A DNA stretch of 64,000 bases, from assembly GCF_037038585.1 (NCBI RefSeq), contig NC_092520.1, positions 4,352,001 to 4,416,000 of the forward strand, written 5' to 3'. The DNA comes from Patagioenas fasciata. Lineage: Eukaryota; Chordata; Aves; Columbiformes; Columbidae. Within the stretch, counting starts at the first letter, position 1, and each line of letters starts with the position of its first letter. A program made the position numbers and the translations under genes. A model generated the notes under the pieces. The model had not been told where the DNA came from and ran no database searches. It saw only the letters and a program-made list of their open reading frames with translations. This document shows positions 1 through 12,100 of the stretch, one piece after another.

Positions 1-118
1 TGTGATGCTGATGTTCTAATGTTTTTTTTCTCCAGTAAAGTTCATGCATTTAAATTAATACACCTGAAAGCTTTACATGTGCACTTCTGTGCTAACCATA
101 GATTTGATTTGTTTTCAG

Positions 119-171
119 CTGTGGGATTGGGATCTTGGTGCTTCCACATGACCCTGAAGTATGAAATGCAG
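119..171 (+). CDS. ACER3: ACER3 coding exon (about residues 73-89)
   Basis: The acceptor is TTTTCAG ending at 118 and the donor is CAG/GTGAGA at 172. The exon starts with the last two bases of a split codon and then reads [17 protein letters not shown]. It carries the serine and first zinc histidine of the active site (SxxxH, human S77 and H81). Human has methionine where this copy has leucine in VGLG. Confidence 0.96.
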
Positions 172-3100
172 GTGAGAATTGATAAGTAGCTGTGATTCTT
201 TTTATAGGCGTATATCACTATATATTCATGTTGCTGTTTCTTGATTAAATTAAATATATAACATACGTTATATAATGTATAACATAACTTCATCTACCTT
301 AAGTATTGTTGTACATGACTCCTGCTCTCAACAAAAGAGTAGCACAGGTCTTGTTTCATTCGGTGTTTTCCACCAATAGATATACGGGAATATATAGTTG
401 CACCTAAAATAAGAGCTATAATCAATTGCTTACGTTGGTAGAAGATACTTTATCCTTTGGGAAATCATACTGTCTTTTTATGTGAGGTGTTATTTTAAAA
501 TTCCTACAGCTTTGGCTTAATAGAAAGCAGTATAGACTAGAGTTATTGTTACTTATTTTATCCTTTTTTCATCCTAACGTTTTCTATTATGTTTTCTATT
601 TATCTAGATGTACCTGTAGCATTAATACCGATCGCAGTATCTTCTGAGTAGCAATAGCTGAGTCTTTCTTTCTCTCTTATTCTCAAATAGAAGGTATTCA
701 GTAATAAGTTCAAGTCTTAACTTGGATAATACTCATTTGTATGAGTATAGGTGTTTAGTGTCATTTTAGACCCCGTGAGTGTTCTCTCCGGCCTCCAGCT
801 GCTGTCCCACAAAGGTGACCCCTGTCACATCTGCCAGTCTTGAGTTGGGTGTATTGGAGATGACCGAGCATCTCAGGTGGCTTTGGGCAACTGAACTGAC
901 TCCTAGCTTTCTACTGATTGTAATGGGACCCGAGACACTAAGTATGTGGACACCAGAAGTTAGATGTCTTAAACTTGAACTGAATCACAAACTGTACAGA
1001 TGTTTGCCTCCGTAATGCTCTGGTTTCTGTCTCTCACATGTGCTGGAGACCATCAGCTTCCGTGGAGAATGCTCTTGCCACCATGTAAGACTATTTGGTG
1101 CTTTTCTTGGCATGAAAAAGATGTTTCCTAGATCCATCTCACCAATCCTTCCTAAATTGAGGTGTCATTTACCTACCATCTCTTGAAACTGCCTTGAATT
1201 TCCACCTTTTCGTTTCTCTTCCCTCAGCAGCTTGTTCCTAACTCTGCCAGAGATTCAAATCCTCTTTCTTAACACAGATAGAGGTGAGCAAAGCCACCCT
1301 GAAACCCAGATCATTAAAATGATCCAGGCTTAAAACAGTCTGTGGGTGTTGGTTTTGTGAGTGTGTGTGTGTGTACATAGAGGTTATTTTAATCCAAGTC
1401 ACTTAGATGCTACTTATCATGTAGTTCTGGTGTCGCATCAAAATAAGGAGCCTGCAAATAGTGTAAGTAAAGGGTGGGCAGAAGCAGAGGAGAGTGAAAC
1501 AAATAAACTTAACAGCAGAGTCAATTATACTGTTAAGCAGGCATTCTTTATATTATCAGCATTGAGGAACACTGGGGATGATCCTCCATAAGTGCTCCAA
1601 CGACTGGCTGCTCTTGTGTTGCTTATATTCAGACAATTATCACATATCCATGACAATTTTGGGAAATTTTTAACCTACAATGCATCTACACTAAGAAATA
1701 ATGGATGAAGTTAGTTATAATTGATTAGTTTCTTACATCTATTAATTATTAGTCAAATATAAGCTAAGCACTCTGCTTCTAAACCATGTATCACTCAATC
1801 TTCTGTCTCCTTGTCGCGCAGAAGGATCTAAAACTTGAAAACTATCCCCTCATTTTGCAGGTGGTTACAAAGCATTTATCACGTCAATTGGTTAATGAAG
1901 GGTACGTCTTTTGTAACTTAATCACTGTATACATTAATTTAGCAGCTTCTCTTCAAGAGGGGAGCAGGAATGTCTTGCATCGTCTTTCCCATGAGAGTTA
2001 AAAGACTTTGTGTGACGCCGAGAACACACTTATTAATCCGTAAGCGGCTCATAATTACTCTGATAGCAAGCTTACGAATCACCAGAGAGGAAATATTTCA
2101 ACCAGTAAATAACCTTTTCTCATTCCCTTTATCTCATGTTAAGATTAAAAGTCAGCGTTGACAGCTGTTTGAAGAGATTTATTTTTTTACTTTTTCTGGT
2201 CAATTCAGATTGCTTAATTAGGAGAAATGTGAAAGATTCTGTTATTGGAAGCAGGGGTTTTTTTTAGAATACCTCTCTTTTTCTCTTATTTTTATGAGAA
2301 TCTGCTTTATTGTGCATTTCTCAAGAATCCAAAATGCTTCTTTATCCAGTGCAATCAGCTCACCGAGTTTCCATCTCTTCACAATTCTTTGTTGTTCAGA
2401 CATGTCCAGACATGCTGTTGACAGGATTTATGGAAGCATTAATTCCTTTTGTTACAGAAGCCATTGTCTTCTGCAAGCAAATTCCAACTAGGGTCTTTTG
2501 GGAGGCTCTTTGAGGTTACGGTTACATCCCTGAGAAGCTGCCAGCAAATGAACTTAAGAATGTAATCAACTGTCCAACTTTGAAAAAAAATCCTGTATTG
2601 TATTTCTTAGTTCTTTTTTTCCTCCCTCATTCTTTTATGAGGCCTTAAGTGCCTCATGCTCTTAAAGAGCTGCGTGAATGAATCCTGCAACTGATTCCTA
2701 TCAAACATGGTAAGGAATATCACTGAACTTAGAAATAATAACTGTTAGTATGTGTCCCGTCCCAACAGATGGGATTAGGGATGAGTTAACTCTGGGTATT
2801 TCTGCACGGATATGCAAAGTGAATGACAGAAAATCACTCCAGGGGTCCAATTCAATTATGAATTTACCAAAAGCACGTTGTGGAATACAAACTAAGATAT
2901 AAGAGCGAGAGAGAGAGTAAGATATCACCACTCCACAGGTTTCACTCAGAATCCCAGAATGTCAGGGGTTGGAAGGGACCTGGAAAGCTCATCCAGTGCA
3001 ATCCCCCCATGGAGCAGGAACACCCAGCTGAGGTTCCACAGGAAGGTGTCCAGGCGGGTTTGAATGTCTGCAGAGAAGGAGACTCCACAACCTCCCTGGG

Positions 3101-6100
3101 CAGCCTGGGCCAGTGTTCTCTTACCCTCAGTGAGAAGTTTCTTCTCATATTTAAATAGAACCTTTTGTGTTCCAGTTTGTACCCATTACCCCTTGTCCTA
3201 TCACTGGTTGTCACTGAGAAGAGCCTGGCTCCATCCTCCTGACACTCACCCTTTCTATATCTGTAAACATGAATGAGGTCACCCCTCAGTCTCCTCTTCT
3301 CCAGCTCCAGAGCCCCAGCTCCCTCAGCCTTTCCTCACACGGGAGATGCTCCACTCCCTTCAGCATCTTTGTTGCCCTGCGCTGGACTCTCTCCAGCAGT
3401 TCCCTGTCCTTGTGGAACTGAGGGGCCACAACTGGACACAATATTCCAGTTGTGATCCAGCAATGTCTGGTGGAGGGAGGGTGGTCACGTTGAAGACTTC
3501 AGTCACGCTGCGTGGCATATACACGCCACACCTGATGCCTTGTGTGGGGTCATTTTATACCCCAGTTCATTTACATGTTGGCAGTTCATCACCTCTCTCT
3601 GTTCGCTTTTCGTGCTAATTAGGAAGATTCTTCTGGAAATGGGTCTAGGGTCTTCAAACTAGAGGAAAGTTCACAATACTGACCAGAAGTGAGTTGTTGT
3701 GCCCATCAGGGGTAGCTGTTGGTTCATGGTTTCTCCTGATAATTGGTTGTCTGACAGATGGTTCATCTCATTCCAATTAGGCCATGAGGCCTTCACAGTG
3801 ATTGACAAGGTTTCTGATACCATAACCATCTAACTCTTCCACCAAACACAACACCTTGGGAGAGATAAGGGCGATGCCTACCTACACAGCCATCTATCTT
3901 ATCCTCCCAAAGTAACAAAAACCAGACATTTAAGGCATAACGTAGTCCTTTGTTCAGCTAAGGATGGGGGGAGCATTTCAAGGTTGTCCCAGTATGAAGC
4001 TGAATTCAGCTATTGCTTATGTTTTTTTCCTCTCCAAGGCATCACAGCACAGGTAAACGAATGTGATGGCAAAGTGCTACCTAACAGCTTCAGCTGCCAT
4101 CTCTATTTCTGATACTTTGTGCTACCCATTATGGTCCCCAACCCTATAATTCATAGATTCGGGGACATAAACCTTTTTCTGCAAAGTTAATTGCGTACTG
4201 GATCAGCTGTTGGACCTGGCTCACCGTGGGAGCGTGGGTGAAGAAGCAAGAGGTGCATTTAGCAGCATTGTGAAACATGTCCTGAAGTTTCTATGGCCAA
4301 AACCATATATAAAAGAGTTTGTGTAAGCTGGTGTTGCTGTTCGTGAGTCTCATTATTCAGAAAGACATAATTGTGGATTTGTTGAATACCCTGTACCAGC
4401 AGTAGGAAGATAATTAGTGTACAGGCGTGGCCATCAACAACTTTCAGTGTGGTGAGTGGAAAAGGACAAAAGGCCAATGGTGTCCTGTCCTGTATCCAAA
4501 CCAGCGTGGTCAGCAGGACAAGGGCAGTGATCCTTCCCCTGTGCTCTGCATTGGGGAGGCCACACCTGGAGTATTGTGTTCAGTTCTGGGCCCCTCAGCT
4601 CAGGAAAGAGATTGAAGTGCTGGAGCGGGTCCAGAGAAGAGCAACAAGACTGGGGAAGGGACTTGAACACAAGCCCTATGGGGAGAGGCTGAGGGAGCTG
4701 GGCTTACTTAGTCTGGAGAAGAGGAGGCTTAGAGGTGAGCTCAGCACTCTCTAGAACGACCTGAAGGGCAGTTCTAGCCAGGTGGGGATTGGGCTCTTCT
4801 CCCAGGCAGTCAGCAATAGGACAAGGGGGCATGGGCTTCAACTCTGCCAGGGGAAATTGAGGCTGGAGATGAGAAAGCAATTCTGTGCAGAGAGAGTGGT
4901 CAGCATTGGAATGGCTGCCCAGGGAGGTGCTGGACTCACCGGCCCTGGAGGTTTTGAAACTGCGATTGGCCATGGCACTTAGTGCCGTGATCTGGTCAAT
5001 GGACTGGAGTTGGACCAAGGCTTGGACTGGATGATGTCTGTGGTCTTTTCCAACCCAGTCGGTTCTGTGATTCTGTGAAATCTGGTTTGCATCCAGTTCT
5101 TATTTTTCTTAAGAAAGAGTCAAACCTGGTGTTACAATTCTAAGTTGCCTCACTAATAAGGTTTGCTTAATGTGCTGGAAATCAAGAGGCCGTGGGTCTT
5201 CACTGATCCACTTGTGTGAGTTTGCATTTTCATGATTTTCAGTCCTTCATGAGGAGGTAAGATTAACTATATGTTCTGTGATATATTTAGGAGCAGAATT
5301 TTTTTAATGTTCTTTGAGAAAAATTTAGAAGAAAATGATGCTATGACTTTTTTTTTGCTTTGTAATGATAAATAAATGGCAATTTTGAGCACATCAGTTC
5401 TTGAGAAATCACCTCTCTTGTCATCGCTATTTTAATGCTGTCTCCATTTAGGTGGTGAATTCCTGGAGAAGTAACTGAGCTGTAACACACCAATCTTCTC
5501 CCAATGTATCAAAATTAGATAAGACAAGAAAACATTAAATGGCAGGAAAAAAGAAAAAACAAATAAAAAAGAACCTCACAACAAACAAACCAAAACCATC
5601 ATTAAAACAATGGAAGAAATTTCCAAAATTAGGAAGTAACCATGCAAGCACATCACAAGGTACTTCCTAATGGGCTAAAGTTCTATTTTGTGAACCGGCT
5701 CTAAATGGTGTGGTCTTATTCAGTCAGACTTTACAAAACTAATTCTTATAAATGTTTCAAGAAGCATAAACAGCAAGAAAGGCACGATCCATTGAAGATG
5801 TTGGCTTCATATTCAAATGATACTCAGAATATTAATGCAGTGAACTTTCAGTAGTTGAATAGCATTTGACACTGCTAAATACTGAGATACAGTCGAGAAG
5901 TTGGGTATCCAAATGACTTAAAAACTCATGTTTTCTTAAGACTTGCTTCTCCTTAATTAACTTAGCCAAGTGTATGAGATAAAAGTAGTTTTCATGTTTT
6001 GATGTCTCTGCTTTTTGTAGCTGTTGGATGAGCTGCCAATGATATACAGTTGTTGTGTGTTTGTCTACTGCCTGTAAGTATTTGTTAAATGGTTTATTTT

Positions 6101-9100
6101 TTCTGAATATTTATGAAATGTTGACTTTTGAAATGCAGAATCCATGAAGCCAAATGCAGCGTTTAATGAGGCTGACACTGAAACTTCCACTCATTTCAGT
6201 GAGATCTCAATTTTGGTAGCACTGCAGCATTATAACTTGGCCATTAGACTTGGCTTTAGTCCTAATTTTTGCTAATTTAGAAATATTTTACCAGTATTTA
6301 TTTAGGAGGAAAAGAAAACAACTTCTGTTGAAGACCGTTGTATAAAACCAGAGCTCAGTGTTGCTTGGTATGTAAACAGCAGACATAATAAAATCAACTT
6401 CAGCAACGCCTACAAAATTATCAACATCGTCATTTATTTGAGTTGTATTTCTCTGATATAGCCTGACTCTGAATGCAGATTTCTGATTTCTAATTAAACC
6501 CGCTTTCCACTCATCTGGAAAATTAAAGCAAAAAGATTTTTTGAAGAGTTAAATGCCTGTTTAGCGGACTGTTTTGGAACATGCTTTGGAACAGCTTAAT
6601 GCCGTGCCAGGATGTTTGCTCCCATTTAATGTTGGGAGGAATGTAGCATTTGGTGACTATAAAGATACTATAAGGTGGATTTTTCTTGCCGGTCGCTGCA
6701 AGGTCTGGATTCAACATGATTTATTCTATCACTTGGAAAATCCAAATTATAAATCAACTCGTTGCAGACAAAACTATTCTAAAAATCATCTTTTTGCTTT
6801 CAAATATATCAAATATTCAGCTCTTGAAAACTGGAATATCTTTGGTGAAGATTATGGGTAGCTTGCAATGGAGCTGGGATGCTGCAGGAATAAACGACAT
6901 TTGTGGAAATTACCATCAATTTGTGATTCATACATTAGTGTGATTTGTGCAAACTCAGGACCAGAATCATAATGCCCCTGTTAGTGGAAATATTTCAATT
7001 GCAGCTCCTCATCTCCTAGAAATTGCCTTTGCATTTATTTTATCTGATTTCAGCGTAATTGGGGAAAAGGATGAGAAATGGCTATAAAAATCTGTTGGAA
7101 AAAATAATCACGCTTATTTTGTGCAACGGTTACTCTGTTATTTTTCAGAACGTTTCTTGCTGCATTTATAGCTCTGATAAAACTCTCTGTATATGTGTTT
7201 GGTAGTAATTAAAATGTTCTGAAGAGCAAACTAATGTTTCGTTTAAGAGGCCTTTAATAATAGTTTGTTGTATTTGAAGGTAGGTGATGCTGTAGTTCTG
7301 CACAGGGCATTCCTTTGTACATCATTGAGTTCTCCCGACTCTCAAACTGTATCATTCCTTTTCCTATTTTGCAATGTAGCACATTGTGCTGTCTTGTAGA
7401 TTTTTTTCCCCATATGTTCCTACATGGTTTTATACTTTGTTCCCTTTTATTCATCCATGATGGTGCCTATTTCCAAAAGTCAATAAACAAGTAAACTAGG
7501 ACAAGGACCTTTCTGTGTGATGGAGACATGGTCTGGGCTGTGGGTCTATAATTTTGTCACAATTGTCACCGCAGCATAGCGTAGAGATTATGAAGCTCAT
7601 TTTAATTAGTTATTTTGCATACTGGGAGCAATTAGCTGGTTTTTTACCTACCCAATCTAGCAAATTTACTGCACTGTGACTGTAGTAATGTCATAAACAA
7701 CCTGCATTTGAGCAAATCTCTGCAGTTCACTGTTTGGTGACTTAGTCCCTTTCCCACGCTGCCCTTAGCTCACAGATAGAATGGTTTTTGGCAGCTGTAT
7801 TGCATTTTAAACTCATTTCTAATTTACCATCCATTATCACCCCTTAAGCACCTTCTGAAACCGCTGCTGCTTCCCAAACTCTTTCCACTGACTGGGTTAT
7901 TTTTTGTATATGTCTAACCTTATTATGGGGATTTTACACTATATATATACACACTATATATATATATATTTCATAACTTATTAGGAAAATTGTAAATTTT
8001 TATATTAACCCAACACATTTTTGTTGGAGTAGCAAGAATTTCTTGAAAAGCCTAAGACTCATTTGGATCAATTTTCTCCCAAGTTTTGTGATAATATACC
8101 TTGAAAAATGCTTCCTGCACATGGTAAGTGATGGAGGTTACCGCTCTCCTTTATTTTCTGTTCCAGGTATGAATGTTTCAAGTACAAGAACACCGTCAAT
8201 TATCCGCTGCTTTTCTTGTTAATAACATACAGCTTCATAGTCAGCATTGTAAGTAACTTTTCCTAATAACATTTTCACCTTTAGATTGAGTTTTCCTGCA
8301 GTAAAGGAACTTACACAGGCACTAGTGGATCTTGCTTCTAGTCAAGAAGGCAAAATTACTCTTTTGTTGGGAAAATTATGTGCTGGCCAGAGAAACCTGA
8401 AATCTTTCTATCTGAACCACCGTGTGGAATAAATGGAAAAGAAAAGCAGTCATGCAGTTGTTAGAATGGGAGCGTGAGAAAAACAGTCACCGTTGACTTG
8501 TTTTTAGAGCTTGGACAAGCTCATTCCCCATCTTCTCTCACTTTAATTCACCTACAGAATGAGAAAAATCCTCTTCAACAAACTGCAAGAAGCGAACTGT
8601 GCTGTGCAGTCCAGTGTATTAACTGGTGTTTTAAAACAAAATCCAGAATAAGAAAGGAACTTAGCTGTTAAATTAGAATTTTAACTGTTTTGTGGCGAAC
8701 TCGATTCCATTTCTCAGTGCAGTTCGCTCCCTTTATGAATAAAATAGATTTTAAGCTGGAATCTTCTTCGTTATTTTTATTGAGAACCATTTCTTAAAAG
8801 AAAACCAAGTGTTATAAATCACTTTCTGCCTTCAGAGTACTTGCCTGTTCTCTTCTATGCCTCCTAAACTTTTTACACTTGTGCCCTTCTCTCTTCAAAA
8901 GCCGAAATTAAATGAACTGAATTAACAATAGGAAGAACTCCTAGATTTTTTGTGAACTGAGATGTTAAAGCGTTGTCAAAAGTATTAATAATAGCAAATC
9001 AAAGTGCATTTTCTTGTTATACATATCAATAAAGTGCCTGATAATTTTTGCGTCATAGCTGGCTCTACATGTGTTACAACTCTGTTAAATGAGGAGGTTT

Positions 9101-12100
9101 TACATGTTAATGTCTCTATTTGAGCTTCTTAATTTAAAATAACTTCATAGTTAAAACCTCAAGTTTTACCAGAAGAAATTCAAATGTTCAATCAACTTCA
9201 ATAATGCATGGATAGGCTCTTGTGTCTTGATTCTAACAGAACAAGTCTTGCCAGTATTTACATGAATAACATTACGATTGTTCTCTGTTGCAAATTATTT
9301 CTCTTTCTTTAATCTTTCCAGGTTTACTTAAATTTGAAAGAGCCTGTATTCCATCAGGTAAATCTTGCTCTGTTGGAAGAGCTAATCTTGTTTTAAATTA
9401 GGTTTTTTTAGTGGGATGTTTTGCGGGATTTTATAGCTGGAAGGAAGACGGAAGGCAAGCGCGATTTGCCTCTTGCTTCCTCTTTGAGTATCGCTGCCCA
9501 TCGTGTTGCCATCCTCTTGGTGACCTGAAAAAAGCGGAATAGTTTAATGTGTGTTGTGTATTAGCATTTGTTGCCAGTATTTCAGGTGGTTTTCAGCAGT
9601 GGCAGGTGTGAGGAGGTGGCTCTGCTGTGGGCTCCGCTGTGTGTGAGGGGAGGGGTCATGAGTCCTTGTCCCCTTCTTGCCATTGGCAGCTGCCGTGAAA
9701 CGGTGACCTGGCATGGGAGCCTGGCTGGGGTGGCTTAGCACCATGGCTTGCTCTCCACTTTAATTTGTTAGTTTGGTTTTCTGTTTTTCTGGGTTTGTTT
9801 GGGGGTTTTTTTAATAGTCTTTTTTTCTGTCTTTTTTTCTATCTTTTTTCTTTTTTCTCTTTTTTTTTCCTTTTATTTTTCCCCCCCTTTTCCCCCTTTT
9901 TTCTCCTTCCTCCTTCCTCCTGCCTTCCTTCCTCCTGCCTTCCTTCCTCCTGCCTTCCTTCCTCCTGCCTTCCTTCCTCCTGCCTTCCTTCCTCCTGCCT
10001 TCCTTCCTCCTGCCTTCCTTCCTCCCCGCTCCCTCCCTCCCTTCCTTCCTGCCTTCCTTCCTCCCCCCTCCCTCCCTCCTCCCTCCTCCCTCCCTCCCTC
10101 CCTCCCTCCCTCCCTCCCTCCCTCCCTCCCTCCCTCCCTCCCTTCCTCCCTTCCTCCCTTCCTCCCTTCCTCCCTTCCTCCCTTCCTCCCTTCCTTCCCT
10201 TCCTTCCCTTCCTCCCTTCCTTCCCTTCCTTCCCTTCCTTCCCTTCCTTCCCTTCCTTCCCTTCCTTCCCTCCTTCCCTCCTTCCCTCCTTCCCTCCTTC
10301 CCTCCCTCCTTCCCTCCCTCCTTCCCTCCCTCCTTCCCTCCCTCCTTCCCTCCCTCCTTCCCTCCCTCCTTCCCTCCCTCCTTCCTTCCTTCCTTCCTTC
10401 CTTCCTTCCTTCCTTCCTTCCTTCCTTCCTTCCTTCCTTCCTTCCTTCCCTCCCTCCTACCCTCCTTCCCTCCTTCCCTCTTCCTTCCTTCCTCACTCCT
10501 TCCCTCCTTTCCTCCTTCCTCCTTCCTTCCCCCTTCCTTCCTTCCCGCCCTCCCTCCTTCCCTCCCTCCTTCCCTTTTCCTTTTTTCCCTTTTTCTTCCC
10601 CGCTTCCTCGCTTTTTTCCCTTATTTTCTTTTTCCCTTTTCCATCTTTTCCCTTTTTCCTGTTTTCCTTTTCCTTTTCCTTTTTCTTTTCCTTTTTCTTT
10701 TTTTCTTTTTCACTCAGTTTTACTTTGTGTAAATTCAAGCTGCCCGTAGACACAGAATTTCGATGGTTATGTCACAGACGGGCCGTTTTGGTCTCAGCCG
10801 TTCAAGGCACATCGGGTGCAGGTTCCTTGTGTAGCAGCCCAAGACTATTAATAAGCATCCACTGCCCGCGGGGACGGGACTTGTATCACTTGCCTCTTCA
10901 CAGGAGCTCAGAAATCACACTCATCTCTGTGTGCCGTGAGCATTTTCCCTCATTTATGACTTTTTGATTAGGAATAACAGCTGAAAAACTGCCAAGCAAG
11001 AGCAGAGAGCTCTTTGCAGGCCAGAGCTTTAAAGCCTTAATTTCTGAAATCGGCTGTGCCATCGCTGGTCCACATGTACCTGCTGCATCAGCAGCTGTAA
11101 AAGTGATGTGTGATTCCTGTCGGTGGATTAGTGAAGCACTGATGAATAAAATAAATTCCCAGCTGCTCCAAATAATCTCTCCTAGAACCATGAATTGTTA
11201 TTCTACTTATAGATAAAAAGAGAAACTCGCGGGGGTTTTTGATAATGTTAATAAAACCCTTTCTGGTCTTTATTCCCCCTACTTATATTTCTAGCAGGAA
11301 GATGCTGGCTGGGCTGAAAGTGGCGATTTCTGATGCTTTTACTAAGCTGGTTATAACTAGTTTTGAATGAAAATAATTTTGTTAACAGTGGCAGAATTTA
11401 CTAGTGATAGTGGACTTTTATTTCTTTAATCTGTTATCTATTCAACCTACATTTATTGCAATAAATACATCACAGCTTCACAATGTTTCACTTTGATGCA
11501 TTGGCACAGGTATTGTCCCATGTCGCAAATATTAAGGTGATAAATATGATGACTTGTCGGGAAATAGGGAAACTTCAAACTGATATCCCAGACCTTTAAC
11601 TTTTTGCATCTGGTTTCTCATAGCTTCAGAAGATGAATAATATGTTATAACTGATACATAAGGAATCAATGTAGAAAATATTTAGGCCCATAAAAGTGCT
11701 GCACTTTACACAACAACTCTTTCCAAACATTGATTTTTATGGAGAACATACAGTTACGGCCAAATTCCAGATGTTTGAGTACTGAACCCATTTTTTTTTC
11801 CCCACAATATTTGCCAAATATATTGTAGATCCAGAGGAAAGATTTATCTGACTGCCCAGCTAAGCAAGGTTATTTATTTGTCCTTTATTAAAGAACAAAG
11901 TAATATTTGTCCTTTATTAAATATATATACATACATATATATATATATAATTTCAGTAAGTATTTTGCAACTGAGTGGGTCACATAGACTCGAAGTAAAG
12001 TTAAATACACTCATGTAATTCTGGTTGAAGTCTCAGTCACTGACTCTATTGGAAAGCAGCGTCAGGACATAAAGCAGCATTTGATTCCCATTTGTGATCA

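Larger units (their letters stand above)
5079..9832. other. ACER3 introns, AT-rich: nothing beyond three exons
   Basis: Apart from exons at 6021-6073, 8167-8248 and 9322-9357 this is unique AT-rich sequence. It holds an A-rich patch (about 5540-5600) and a short TA/CA microsatellite at about 7940-7970. No repeat family or RNA gene was recognised. Confidence 0.55.

Noticed and set aside
9765..10967. A 400-codon plus-strand ORF, with ORFs of 207-316 codons overlapping it on both strands
   Set aside because: All are open only because the C/T repeat lacks stop codons in every frame. They translate as SFLP- or REGRKEG-type low complexity.
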